A program made the translations under genes and the position numbers. This document shows, piece by piece, positions 35,830 through 47,819 of a stretch of DNA of 64,000 nucleotides (position 1 is the stretch's first letter; every line of letters begins with the position of its first letter). The notes beneath the pieces were generated by a model that did no database searches, was not told where the DNA came from, and saw only the letters and a list, made by a program, of their open reading frames with translations. Where the stretch lies: positions 3,858,166 through 3,922,165 of the forward strand of contig NC_087069.1 in assembly GCF_963678635.1 (NCBI RefSeq). The letters run 5' to 3'. This DNA comes from Symsagittifera roscoffensis. Lineage: Eukaryota; Xenacoelomorpha; Acoela; Convolutidae.

Positions 35830-36750
35830 GATCAGTATTCATGGAAGTTTTTACGACCGAGTTGATTTCTTATGCTCATTTTAATGGTTATCCGATTAAT
35901 AGTGTTGGTTCTTTTACCAATTTTTCCCCGGAACATATACATCTTTATGGAGGATTGGAGGCTATTATTTCGGAAATACAGTACCGTCCATTGTATTAAA
36001 ACGTTTCTGAGGGAAAGTTTACTTAAATAGATGGGAGAGAAAATTCTGAGGAAAAAATAAAGATTGAACCGACGCATAATGAACATGGATTGTATCAAAC
36101 TGTTGTTGGTATAGTTGTAGCTATGATTGAGAAAGTTCGAAAACAAATAATTGCACAAAAATATGAAAAAAAAGGGAAAAAAAGTTTACTTAAATAGACG
36201 GGGAGAAAATTCTGAGGAAAAAATAAAGATTGAACCGACGCATAATGAACATGGATTGTATCAAAGTGTTGTTGGTATAGTTGTAGCTAAGAATAACAAA
36301 GTTCGAAAATAAATAATTGCACAAAAATACGAAAAAAAAAGGAATTTTTGTATCAACAAATAAGTTTACACAAAAATTAATCCTCCTTTTATCTGAGGAT
36401 CAATCAGAGTTTATCACTTTTTGTTGAGAATGAGAGCAAAATCACACAAGGCTTATAATGAGTGGAAAATGACCAGACTATCTTGTGTATTCTTACGACA
36501 TTACGATAATACATTTCCTTATTATATACAGTTAACATTTGGATAAAAAATAGTAGGTGATACAAAATTCCTTTGTATTCTTTTCATTTCAATAGTAAAA
36601 AATGGAGGCATAAGATCTGCAGGACAGTACATGATTTATCAATCCTTAACAAGTCTACTATTTTAAAAGGTACGACAGGCAGAAAAACTGTTTTTGTTTC
36701 CGTAGGACTGCTCCGCAGGCTTTCGGATAGTCAAGTTTTGATTTGATTTT
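35830..36750 (+). pseudogene. Polinton penton relic P3 with internal duplication
   Basis: Decayed penton gene following the integrase relic. A block of about 170 bp (from GTTTACTTAAATAGA to the IIAQKYEKK codons) is tandemly duplicated at 36013-36180 and 36183-36350. The end carries KTVFVSVGLL (about 36690) and the TTTTGATTT junction to the core gene near 36738. Confidence 0.75.
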
Positions 36751-37120
36751 CATACGAAAAGATTGCTCAAAATTCAGCTAATTTTCCCATTTTTGTGGAC
36801 ATGTCAAACAGCGTTGAAGCGGGTTTAGTGCCCTTGCATAAGTTTTTGAGGAACTGCTATCCCCTTTTTTAAAAATTATATAGTCCTAGCTGCAAAAAAG
36901 GTTGGAGGAAATATTTTTGAAATTGCAGCACCAGAGAATGGACAAGTCGTTAGTCGTTAGTGAAGAAAAAAATTTCGAAAAATTGCAAAAATTGCAAAAA
37001 AAGTTCCAAAACAGTTGGGAGGTTAATTGATAATCCGCGCGAAGAACTAGTAGAACCATTTCTCGAAAAAGCAGAAAAAAAATCAGTCGCTCTCGCACAG
37101 ACATAAAAAATGAGATTAAA
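36745..37120 (+). pseudogene. Polinton core protein relic P3
   Basis: SYEKIAQNSANFPIF (about 36757), AAKKVGGNIFEIAAPEN (about 36890-36940), KNFEKLQKLQKKFQNSWEV (about 36970) and RSRTDIKNEIKL at the end. Runs directly into the capsid relic near 37110. Frame broken. Confidence 0.65.
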
Positions 37121-37129
37121 TTATCAGTA

Positions 37130-38420
37130 AATTTTAGTGAGTAGTAAACTTCATTACGGAATTTGTAGAAAGTCTTCAGTAGAGATTTCTAATAAAATCC
37201 TGGTTTCGGAAACAATTGTGTCATCTTTTTCACAAAAAGTACTTCTCTGGATGAAAACAGTGTTGAAATTGAATTTGGGATGGACCGTAATTTTTGTTAA
37301 GGTATGCGTGATGCCCGCCTCTTTTTAAAGCTTTAATTATTCAAATGAAGGTTGTTTGATGCTTTCAAAAAAGCTGAGTATAAAAAAAAATCAGAGGATG
37401 AATCAGATGAGGAACCAGAACTCTAATTATCCTAAGTAAACAAACTACTATCTCTGTTATTCAATTGTGAAGATTTTTTGAAAGCAATATAAGGGTTTAC
37501 AAAACCAATGTATTATATCCTCATGAAGAACAAATGTCGAACAAATTCAACTCGTCGGCAGTAACAAAGGGATGTTTGCTCATCAAGGATACAGATTTGC
37601 AAAATTTCCAGAAGCATTTGGTGTGTGTCCGTTCACTGATAGAGCAAAATCCTTAGGAACATAGATAACTTTCTAACTCTATAGGAGTCTTGCCATTGAA
37701 TTGTTTACTGGTGAAAAACCAATACTATCAGAAACGAAAGTTTGATTTAAACTAGTTCGAGCCAGAGCTAATTTTTATATGCTGACTGGTAATCCAAACA
37801 GTAGTCTGAAAATGGTTGATGGTTCGCTATTAACTAGAAAAATTCTATTAGCTGAACCTAATCATCAATATTTTATTGGAATCTGGAAAAGGAACCTGCT
37901 CATAAAAGTTACATGGAAAAAATAACAAGAACTTCAAACATTCCATCTCGTCAAAATCAATATATTCTGGAAAAAAAATTTCATTTATGCTCTAATAAGA
38001 AGAAAAGCCGTTGCAAGGAATACAATTTCGGCTATTGCCGGATCCTTACTTGAAAATCTTTTCAACTATTAACAATTTCATATGAGAGAGCTTAGAACTA
38101 TTCGAGATGGAAGAGCAACAGTTTCATTACTTGTAAGTTCTTCTTGTTATCCTTTTGTTACAATAATGAAAGCAAGGCAGTTTAAAGAAGATTTTTCAGT
38201 TCTTTCCATAGAAGTTTTTCAAAATCCTTATATTACTACTGTTTTTGACTTGACTTGCATTATCAATGAACACTTGCATTATCCAGCCAGAACTTAGTGG
38301 AGAAAGCTTGAGATTAGAAATGTTTTTCCAATTTTCCTGGAGCAATTAACAGGAGAAAAACTATCAAAAGCTCAAATTGAAAAATTCGAAACAAGCGCTA
38401 AAAATGTTTTTTTTTGTGTG
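37130..38420 (+). pseudogene. Polinton major capsid protein relic P3
   Basis: Decayed double jelly-roll capsid gene. Recognisable parts: YGICRKSSVEISNKILVSET (37148), SLDENSVEIEF (about 37240), a CLMLSKKLS/FDAFKKAEYK region (about 37350), KFNSSAVTKGC (about 37550), AFGVCPFTDRAKSLG (about 37615), FKLVRARANFYML (about 37745) and, from 38082, the C-terminal part beginning MRELRTIRDGRATVS. It matches the - strand capsid gene at 53540-54871 along its whole length. Confidence 0.8.
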
Positions 38421-38530
38421 TGTGTGTTTTTAGGTTCATATATAATTTTTGTGTTTGTTTTGGGACTTTTTTACAATAAGTGCTGTTTAATTGAACATCC
38501 AAGAAACAAAAATGAAAGTGATAAGTTATA
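38405..38530 (+). pseudogene. Relic of the small membrane protein next to the capsid gene
   Basis: Directly after the capsid end, one frame reads GSYIIFVFVLGLFYNKCCL: a hydrophobic segment at the position and with the start (G-S-Y-x-x-I) of the 41-aa membrane protein at 53431-53556. A (TG)n microsatellite at about 38416-38427 interrupts its beginning. Confidence 0.5.
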
Positions 38531-38554
38531 ACAAAAACACTGAATAGTGTGTGT

Positions 38555-38865
38555 TTGTTTCAACACAAATTTCTTTAGAAACCTACTCTGGGAAAGATGT
38601 TAAACACTACGAATTTTTATGGTCAATTAAGTCTTTGTCAGAGAAAAATTATGAAGACCGTTGGTGTGAATTGAAATTTGAGAATAGAAAATGATGCGAT
38701 TTTGTGGTGAATGGAAATAATGATTCAAGAGATGGAATTGGAAAAATAGAAAAAATCAACTGGCAAACAATTTCTAGTTTTACAAATGAGCGAATGAATT
38801 TCAAAACTTTTCTGCCGTCGGCAGAACTCACCCCATCTGTTACACTAAGCATTTCTCACAGTTAA
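38555..38865 (+). pseudogene. Unidentified decayed coding tract
   Basis: One frame is open except for a single TGA near 38692 and is protein-like: SLETYSGKDVKHYEFLWSIK, YEDRWCELKFENRK, GKIEKINWQTISSFTN and FLPSAELTPSVTLS. It follows the capsid/membrane relic on the same strand but has no counterpart in the intact block. Function unknown; it may be an extra Polinton gene or a host fossil. Confidence 0.35.
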
Positions 38866-40240
38866 AAAAACAAAAGTATTTCGCAAATTTTTTTTGCTCG
38901 AAAATTACCATCATACTATCTGAAACTCTGAAACCTATAAACTTAATACAAGGGAAATCTATGTTAATACAAAGGGTCTCGGCCCGATGTTCTATAGTTC
39001 ATGTCAAAACATGGAGGACCGCATGGGGAAGCGCTGCATGTACCCAGCTAATACTACTCTAATGTTCCTTTCGCTTTTAACATCTTTTTGGTTGTCGAGC
39101 TGCGTTCCTTTTGTTTTACATATTTCCACAGTCTCCATACTTCATTTTCTCATTGCGCTTAAGTGCAGGCGTTATCCAAACAGAAGAAAAATTTGAAAAT
39201 GGTCTTTAGAAATTTTCCATACTAAAAATTTGAAGGACAAGCTGAGTAAACGAAATAAATTTGCTTTTTTCTTCATACGAAATAACAAGTTGCTAATAAC
39301 GAAATCTTCCTTTCAAAATTCTTGTGATTTCCACAAAAATTTTTAACTAATCGGAATTCAGTAGTTTTCAGGCATAGTTTTGGAAGAAATAAAATCTTTT
39401 CTTTAAGAAATGTCTTTTAAAAAACTTTTAATTTCCTTGATTTACAAGAATAGTTCCTGGGATTTCCATATTGATAAAATTGATTCTTACTTTTTTCGCA
39501 ATTTTTTGGATGTTTAAGTTGTCCAAATTACAGTTCTCCAAATAAGTGAAGGCCTATTTAGCGAAACCTACACAATCAAAGAGTTAACATTTGAACCGAG
39601 TAAGCTTTGAACTTACTGCTTTGAAATTACACCTGACAAGAAAAATGTCTTTAAATTACTTTAGAAAAACTGAAATTAAACAAAAAGTCGTAGGATAAAA
39701 TATCAAAGACATTTTTTGTTTTCTTCCCAATTCCCACATTTATCAAAACTCTCAAGAAAAATTCTTTTTCTTCCTTTTTTTTAAAACATTTTTGAAGCAT
39801 GGTAGGGTTTGAAGTAAAATTTCCAGCTTTTGCTTTGAAAATTTCATCAATTCTGAGCTATCCTCTCAAATTTACCTCAAAATCAAAAAATTTGTTTATC
39901 TATTCAAAAGTCAAAAAATTCTCATTGTTTATATACACAAAAACAAATAAGTTGATGAGAAAACTTGTTGAAACGCTTTTTTTACTATCTTTCTGTCTGT
40001 TGTTTTTTCCATTGGTATTTGTTAATTTTTACAGCAAAAATTTTGTGGATTTTTATTTTTGCAATTTTACTTTGTGTATGCTTTTACATGTTTCGATGAT
40101 CTGACTCCATAAAAAACGAATGTTTTTTTGATTGGATACGACAACCTAAGACAAATGAACTTTTTTCGTGAGTGGAAACCACATATTGAACAAATTGCCT
40201 TAAATGGACCTTTATTTCTGAAAAACAAGATGCATTTTTA
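38866..40240. other. No gene recognised
   Basis: AT-rich DNA. Two open frames exist on the + strand: 38987-39196 (69 codons, from an ATG) and 39799-40104 (101 codons, hydrophobic near residues 55-80). Neither has a recognisable motif or a copy elsewhere in the window, and I do not call them genes. Confidence 0.4.
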
Positions 40241-40244
40241 TTGA

Positions 40245-40575
40245 ATACAACTAACCTTCAAACACAGAAAAAATTCTTCTGATTGGTTAGTCCCGCACAT
40301 TTGAGTTGAAGGGCCATTTACCTCTCACATCTTCCATATTGTTATACTCAGTATCTTATTTCCCAGAATGATCAGAATGATTAGAATAACAATTATCAGA
40401 GCTGGGTTCTGATCTTATACAATTACCCTTCATACACGGAAAAAATTTAAGTCTGATTGGTTAAAACCACAAATTTGAGTTGGAGGTACCCCTCATAGTT
40501 TTCATATTTTTTTACTCAGTAACTTATTTCTCAGAATGATCAAAATGATCAGAATAACAATCTCAAGTACTCGTC
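40245..40575. repeat. ~180-bp direct duplication
   Basis: The stretch 'TACAACTAACCTTCA...GATTGGTTAG...TTTGAGTTG...ACTCAGTATCTTATTTCCCAGAATGATCAGAATGATTAGAATAACAAT' (about 40245-40395) recurs, diverged, at about 40418-40562. Confidence 0.75.
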
Positions 40576-40605
40576 GATTCAGTCTCTGGGATTTTCTGCG
40601 CCCAA

Positions 40606-40887
40606 ATGAATGTCAAAATTCAAGTGTGGCACATGATTGAAATCATGAGGAGAGACTTCAGTGAACATCACCAGATGCTGCTTACCATCACCGAGAATCA
40701 GATTGGAATGATGGAAAGGATGTCGGAGATTGCAGATCAAGTTGGGATTGACTATCCCGAAGTCTCTGTGAAGAACCCAATTACAATCGAAGGGGATGAG
40801 GGTTTATCTGAACCAAAGACTCCAGTGAGCGAACCACCAAGACAACCACTGGCGATAGAGGCTAGACCAGGTTTGCGCTCGACGTAG
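40606..40887 (+). CDS. Hypothetical protein, 93 aa, possible exon or gag fragment
   Basis: ATG-initiated frame with more balanced base composition than the neighbourhood. The first ~45 residues (IEIMRRDFSEHHQML, ENQIGMMERMSEIADQ) look helical and coiled-coil-prone. The second half is acidic and proline-rich (EPKTPVSEPPRQPLAIE). Unlike the surrounding relics the frame has no breaks. No domain recognised. It could be a host exon, although no clear splice sites define it, or a fragment of a retroelement gag, which often combine a helical region with a proline-rich linker. Confidence 0.4.
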   Translation: MNVKIQVWHMIEIMRRDFSEHHQMLLTITENQIGMMERMSEIADQVGIDYPEVSVKNPITIEGDEGLSEPKTPVSEPPRQPLAIEARPGLRST

Positions 40888-41183
40888 AATTTACAAAATT
40901 TTGATAACTGCGATTTGTAAGGAATTTGGTCGTTGTCTTGTGTTTTGTGATTCAATTTTTTTTTGCATCTAATAATTTCTTTTTTTTAGAGACAGGAAAA
41001 TGGAAAAAATGTAAGAAGTCATTGTAGAATTTGTTAAAAAAAACTTTGTCAACGGAATAAAAATCAATTTAATTTTGCAATTGGCATATATTTTACAAAT
41101 CTTTCTTGCAAAAACTTGGTAAAAGTTAATTTTTTTTATACGATGTTTTTTGTCTGACTCAGTTTATTTTTAAAAAATCAAAG

Positions 41184-41661
41184 TTGAATCAAAATATTGT
41201 TCATTGTTACTTGTTTTCAAACTTACATCCACAAAACTGTAAATTGAATCGGACAGAGTATTTTGGTACAATCTCTTTTTTTCTTCCTTTTGTTGCAATT
41301 TTTGTTTTCATCGAAATGTTCTTTGTGATAAATGAACTCAGTATAGATTTAGTACAAACTGTTCCAAACTATTCCATACTATTTCAATCTTTGAATGACA
41401 AAAGGTGTGATAATACATATCAATTGCAACCCTTTTTTGAACCTGAAAGAATTTTTCTTTTTTGTAAAGAACTTTATTCTGTAGGTCTTGAAGCTCTCCT
41501 CTCAATAGCTTTACCAGACACCCACCCAAAAACAGAATGAAATTTTTTGAACTATTAACCAGAAACTGTTTTCGAATTCCTATAAAAAAATTTTTTAATA
41601 TTGGGAGAAGAGAGACGTATTGTATACTCATCCTGTGTACGCAATTCACTGTGACATACAC
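41184..41661 (-). pseudogene. Polinton 78-aa and 136-aa gene relics
   Basis: The - strand frame 41338-41661 contains SIQYVSLLPILKNFF, LRKQFLVNS-like sequence and CLVKLLRGELQDLQNK, clearly homologous to the 78-aa protein at 61432-61668. It is followed downstream by the start of the 136-aa gene (SLEQFVLNLYXVY near 41345, then a diverged remainder to 41184). A stop replaces the junction and the frame is fused and shifted. Confidence 0.7.
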
Positions 41662-41779
41662 TTAGATGTGAAACTTGACTTTAAAAATTGCTTTAAACTT
41701 GATTTTAAGAGTTTTTTTTGAATTTTCAACTTAAGAACTCGAAACAGTTAAGAATGTATGTGTACTCCAACGAACTTAA

Positions 41780-44140
41780 ATCCGGCACACGTTAACAATA
41801 GCAGTAATAGAAATCCCTTATGCAGGATATCTCTTTTTTGGAAACCACTCAAAACTAATAGATCCTGAAGGAAACATATTTTTGTACTATGGCGTTCACG
41901 TAAAAGTATCATCCTTATTTGTTTTGCCGATAACGGCCGCCATCAAAGAAGTTATCGAAGTTATTTTGTAGACAAACTTTCACGACGCATATTTTGTGGG
42001 TTGCCACCGTACCGTCTCGATCAGAAAAAAGCCATAATGAAGAGCAACTCAATCTTGACGAAAAAAGATATATCTCCTTCCACTAGACCCTAATTTTTAC
42101 AATCACCAAAGGTATTTTCTCCACAAAAAATTGCACGGTAGCCAGAAATCCAAATGTCGATTCAAAATTGATTAAAATCTACTCAAAATCCGAGAACCTC
42201 AAATCAGAACACAACAATTTCAAGAACTTCTCACTAAAATTGATGATATGCAATGACTTCTAAAGATCAATTCTTATGAAAATTCGCTGAACAGATACCT
42301 GCACACAAGATAACAGCGAATTTGTTAAAGATATCAAAGAGAAAAAGTAAGCCGAGAAAACATTGACCCTAAGATATCTCTCCATCGAAAAAATTTAGTT
42401 TTTCACGCAGAAAACTTTAGGATGGCCCTATTACACTATAGAAAAATTAACAGTTTTTTGAGCAATGTTCAATTTTAACGAGCTTTTAATTTCATTTATA
42501 AAAAGAGCTGAAAATTGCATACGACGAAAACCAAAACATTACACACACCTACAAACATCCAGTCTCATAGCTTACCAAAAAAACTCAAATGAATCCCTAA
42601 ACAAAATACAGAACAAATTTCTCTCTAGGATCAAACTTCAATCAAAACAATAAAACCCAACCAAGTTCCGTTTCTCGTAATGCTTTTCAACCACAAAAAC
42701 GAAATGACACATTCGAACAAAAATAGATCAAGCTCACCCAAGCAAATTTCGTTCCGATTTGGTTTTAGGCCACAAAGAACCGCTAAACCGATCTTTTTCT
42801 CTTTCTTTAGTACTTCAACATGAACCCTCTGTCACATGCATCAATGACCTCCTCTGCTCTCCAATACCGGTATTACATTTCAGTTTTTTCACTATTTCAT
42901 CCAACTCATCTCAAATGCATTCTGACGATTCAGCCTGAAATGCTACTATGCTCGAATTAATTTTTACTCGTGATGGGTTTTTAGACTCAGAACTGGACCC
43001 CACTATTAAATTTCTCAATCCGTTTTACGCTTATCACTCACCAATTTACCGTAATTAACCTCGCGTCTAACTCCAGCTCACCCTGCAACGACGGTATCCC
43101 TTCCTTTAACCATTTTCTAGTGCTTTTGATGATGCACCGAGCCCACAAAGCAACAATCAGTTTCAACACGCTTTGGATAAATTTATACAGCATCAACAGC
43201 TAAAACACAAAACTAAAAACTACTCACCATTAAAAAGTTAACCCAAACCCTATCACTTTCATTAACCCCATCTATTCGTAACTTTCATAACCTAGCATAA
43301 CGCATACTCATGAAACAAAAACACCCAACCAACCCTCCGAAATCTTTGGTAAACTTCCACATCCTGACTCAACCAAAGCCGTCATCCCAGATACTGTGAA
43401 ACACACGAATATCTTCTTTCAACCGCCCCAATTTTTACCCAATACTGATTTTATAAAACAACCCCAAACACGAGGAATTCTTTAGGCAAATTATTACATT
43501 TCGAGATCTTCGCTTCTTTGGTTTTTCTTTATAATCTCACTAATCTACATAACATGTTTGCTTATACATTTTAATAAAAATATTTTACTAGCCTTGGCGT
43601 GTCACAGGAGTTAGGCCGCCTCATTGCACGCAAGTCCAGTCAGTTTGCTAGTGCTTAATACGACTACACTGCCTATAGGTATATGGAAGATTCCTTAAAA
43701 CAAAATATATTTTCTTTTTACATTGCACTAACAAAAAACTCGATCTTTTCATCAATCTTGCGCTTAAAAAAATCAAATTTTACAAATCAAATTTCAATCG
43801 CTTCGACCATTTTCTTTTAACTTTTAGTTTTTGCACTCAACAGCACGGTACTCTTTGAAACTACAATCCCGTCCGACAAATGTATGAATTTTGTCCCCAC
43901 ACCAAACGTTCTCCAGAGAAGATCCCACCGCATGATCATCTCACACAAATACATTCAAGCTGTAGATGTTCCACTCTTAGAATCATTTCATAGCACCAAT
44001 TTCTTTAACAAACTTCAAATTATAAGTTGGTTCAGTTTGACCACGATTTCAACGTCCCTCCAAAAGATTTCAAAACCATCAACACAAACAAGCTTCTTCG
44101 GCCACTACTACGTAGAAGAAATTGAATTCGCATATTAGCT
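41780..44140 (+). pseudogene. Possible non-LTR (LINE-like) retrotransposon relic
   Basis: C-richer than its neighbours, with protein-like frames on the + strand interrupted by many stops. 42465-42653 holds a basic block. About 42735-42935 contains CINDLL followed by a DDSA motif, similar in layout to the 'YINDL ... FADD' palm motifs of LINE reverse transcriptases. 43884-44138 ends with RRSHRMIISHKYIQAVDV, FFNKL and a 'SLTTFQ..L..F'-like pattern typical of LINE C-termini. No polyA tail or target duplication was identified. Weak but consistent. Confidence 0.4.
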
Positions 44141-45260
44141 AAGCTTTCAATGTGGCACCTATTTCAGCTTAAGTTTTTTCCGCTGGATTTTTTCCCGACT
44201 TGATTCCAAGTAGTTATGGAAATGGTGTAAAAACTAATAACTAAAATACAATAATAACTTACCATGTAATATTGAAGTAGAACAACAATTTTCTTTGAAA
44301 GTTTTTCAATAGGTTGTGCAACTAAGATAATCAAATAAAATTAGGAAACCAAATTATTGAATCAATTCATTATTTTCGAACCGATTGCAGTAACTTCAAA
44401 AATATTAAATAAAAATTAAAAAAAAATTCTAGCTAGGCAGTGAATGTGTAATTGAAAAGCTGAAAAAAATGATAAAAGCAGTAAACTGAAAAATGTGTAG
44501 AAAGTAAAGATAAAACTAACCATTTTGTGCTTTATTTTCTATTTCTCTCCAAGTTTCCCCTAGAATTCCCCACTTTCATAAGAATTGACTATAACTCTTG
44601 ATAACTTAAAATGACAATTGTAGTATGAAAATGACTTCCCAAACCCACAAATTAAATGATAACAGCTTCAAACAGCGTTCACAAAATTCAAACTTTTTTC
44701 TTAACCGGTTGGAATATGAAATTAAGACAAAATGACCAACGCAGTTCACTAGCTTCATCGCAATAAAATATGTTCAGGAAAACTCCACTACTCTCATTTC
44801 AGGTCATCTTTGATAAATAGTTTATTGAAACGCAGATCCCACTTTTATTGAGACCACGGGAAAAATTCAAAGCAAAAACCTCAAAACCAAAAACAAATTG
44901 TTCGCAGAAAAAGGACACGGTCGCAAAAAGCAACTGGCAAAACACTCGTCACAAAGTGAAGAAAAGTTTATAAAAAATAAAACACTCTTTTCAAAGAAAC
45001 ACTCGACTGAGTTTACATCGGCTGCGCTAAACCACCAGTCAAGGACTTCGTAAGCATGCTCTATAGGTAGTGTCACATCCCGCTCTTCATCACTCTCAGA
45101 AACAACGCAGTCAAAATTTCCAAAAGAAGGCCCTAGGCTGAGCAACTCACTTAATTAACCGAATATATTAAAAAATTTTACGAAAACATGATTACATCAA
45201 ATCGAAAACCAAAACTGAAAATATAAATTGCAGAGATAAATCTGTGAAACTTTCATAGAG
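44141..45260. other. No gene recognised
   Basis: AT-rich sequence. A 92-codon frame on the - strand (44867-45145) has an acidic start (SESDEERDVTLP) and a hydrophobic, Cys-containing end. No homologue elsewhere in the window and no known motif. Confidence 0.4.
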
Positions 45261-45264
45261 CATC

Positions 45265-45500
45265 AAATAGGAGATGAACAGTCGACGACATTCCGACCAA
45301 TCATATCTACCAAAAAGCGAGTTTGTGTTTAACTATTTGGTTCAAGTGGATCTGGAAAATCATCATAAAGTGAGTGGTAAAAACTGGTTTTCCAATCAAA
45401 ATTTGACAAAATAGTTTCTTTTATTATTATTTTCAATAGTAGTAAATGTTGGAGCTGAAGTAGGGGGGTTGACCATGGCATACCCCATGTTGTAAGAATC
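45265..45500 (+). pseudogene. Polinton packaging ATPase fragment
   Basis: On the + strand, ISTKKRVCV, a stop, then LFGSSGSGKSS at about 45290-45357. This is the Walker A segment of the packaging ATPase (IISTKEGIFISLVGPSGSGK at 62240-62305, opposite strand). It continues as a shifted FDKIVSFIIIF-like remnant of the following region. An isolated fragment in the opposite orientation to the Polinton relics on both sides. Confidence 0.65.
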
Positions 45501-45959
45501 TTTATAGTTTTTAGGTCTGCCATGCAAGGCTTTAATTTTAGTTATAGTGTCTACAATTTATCAAGATAGGTATTTGAATTGACAATGTTTCATAGCAACG
45601 GTAAAAGAATGGTATGAAGAACGGTAATTTTTTTTGGATTTTTTGATGAAATGTTCAGTTTTTTGGCACAAATTTCGGAGCGTGTTATCTAATTTGTAAA
45701 AATCAATGTTTAATAACGTGTAGACTGTACTTTGAAAATTTTATATCATGTTATTTGTTTAATGTATGTCACTGTTAAGAGTTTTGGCCAAAAAATTCTA
45801 AAAAAATCTCAAAACGCTAGACGGTTGGATATTATTTGATACAATAATTATTTTATAAGATGATCTTAAATTTTAATGCCGTACTCTATTTATCTGAAAC
45901 TATGCTTGAGCCTAATGAAAACTCAAATAATCAAAGTTTTTGAGGAAAAAATTAAATTA

Positions 45960-46730
45960 CAATAAACTATATAAATCACTGCATCGTATAGTAAATTTAC
46001 ACTTACAATTAAGCAAACTACAGATTTCATTAAAATTACTCATAAAATTCAAAAGATGCACATCATAAAACTATTCAAAATTCTCTGGTAGATTATAAAA
46101 AGAAAAAAATTGACGAATCAATTCAATAGAATCCACACAAGAAATCAGTATTTTTTAAAAAAATTTCTGGGAACCAATAGCCAAAATTTTTTGTTAGAAA
46201 GGAATTAGCTGTTCTTGTTCAATCTAAAAGTTCAAAAAAACAGTAGGTTTCATCCATTCGAGCTACCATGATGCAGTGTTCTCCCCTATCCTTGCTTGGA
46301 GCTGAGTTGATGATTGCAAAAGAGTTTTTTGTTAGTTGAGTTTCTTTATCAGAGGGTTAATATCCCATGGATGTGAACCTTAGCTCCGGAATTTTTCAAA
46401 AATTGGTTCAAAAAAAGCTTTCATCTTTGCAATTTTTAGCTGATTTTTATCTTCAAAGAAAGAAACTGATAGTTTTGTAGTGCAATTTAGGATAAAAAAC
46501 TAAGATTATTGACTCACACACATTTAGATTTTGAATCAAGAAAGTCCCATAAACAAGTCTTGTGTACTGGGCAAAAATTATTGAATAGTGCTGTGTTGTC
46601 TATGTTGTAGTAGTTTCTCGGGATTTGAAAGAAACAGCAGTCTTTTCTTACTTTTTCTGAAGATTTACGTCTAAAGAAAAACAAATCAGATAGTATTGCG
46701 TCAATAACCATGAACAGTTCCAAAAAAATT
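45960..46730 (-). pseudogene. Polinton protease and small membrane protein relic
   Basis: Diverged copy of 52750-53530. The protease C-terminal half is at 46020-46360, with frame breaks and an eroded catalytic region. Upstream, 46514-46723 is an open frame combining a hydrophobic segment (DAILSDLFFFRRKSSEK) with a Cys-containing stretch (KDCCFFQIPR, NNFCPVHKTCLWDFLDSKSK). Here the membrane and Cys-rich parts are in one frame, while at 53.4 kb they are separated by a one-base shift. Confidence 0.7.
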
Positions 46731-46794
46731 TCAATATTTTAATAGGAACCTGAAAAAACATTGAAAATAAAAAACTTTGTCAGTTTGAATATTT

Positions 46795-47180
46795 GATAAT
46801 TTTCCTTCCAAGACTATCACTTCCGTTACTTGCTACAAGAAAGACATCTCCAATCTCAAGCTATCTCCACTAAATTCTGGAGAATGCAACTGTTACGCTG
46901 CTTCATTTAGTGAAGTCAAGTCAAAAAAAAGAATACCCTGACTTTGAAAAACTTCCGTAGCAAGAATTCATTGATTTCCTTGTAAGATTAAGGTGCAAAA
47001 GGCAGAAGTTTTGTCTTATGAAAAAATTGCTCTTCCAACCCAAATAGTTCTGAGCCCATCTAAAATGAAATTGTTGATAGTTGAAAGATTTTTTATGAAA
47101 AGATCCAGAAAAAGCTGGTATTGTATTCTTTTCAACTGCTTTGTTATTGGAGCGTTATCGAATAATATTCATTAAACAAC
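46795..47180 (-). pseudogene. Polinton major capsid relic, C-terminal third
   Basis: Diverged match to 53595-54010 on the same strand, including the complement of codons for HLRELRTI... and the FYENPFN-type stretch (about 47095). Truncated on its upstream side at about 47180, where retrotransposon sequence begins. It continues the relic at 45960-46730 in normal Polinton order. Confidence 0.7.
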
Positions 47181-47819
47181 CAGTAAATTAGCAACAGCAC
47201 AAGGCTCAGCATAAACAAACTATGGAAAAATCCATTTTTTCCTTGTTCCCACTAGAAAAATAGAACAAAACAAATTCTTACACACACTGTTTAAACAAAC
47301 ATTTCACATAACGGACATAAAACACAATATCATTGGAATACGTTTATAATAAAATACATTCCAACATTAAACATTTTAATTAGTAAAATTCATATAAAAG
47401 ATAAGTACACAAAATGAAAAACACAGCTTAAACATTTAGTCAAAGAATGAACAAACCACCACAATTTTTCTCCAAATTTAACGCTATTTACAATCAGAAC
47501 AAAAATACCTGAAACGACTATCAGGACATGTATATAACTTCTCAATCAAACAAGTTCATCAATATGATAGAGAACAGAATAAACAACATCTCTACATGTC
47601 AGACCTTGAATTTAGACCAATTCATAAATTTTTTTGAGTAACAATCTCATCCATAAGATACATGAAACATTCAAACTCTGATGTTATTTCTTTACATGTA
47701 TACAACAATTCACCATATCAAATAACACTACCTTTTGGACTCTTAGGATATTGTGAATCAAATTCAACAACTACCCCCACAGAAGAAGTAGCAGACTGAG
47801 ATCGAGTCAACAATATATT

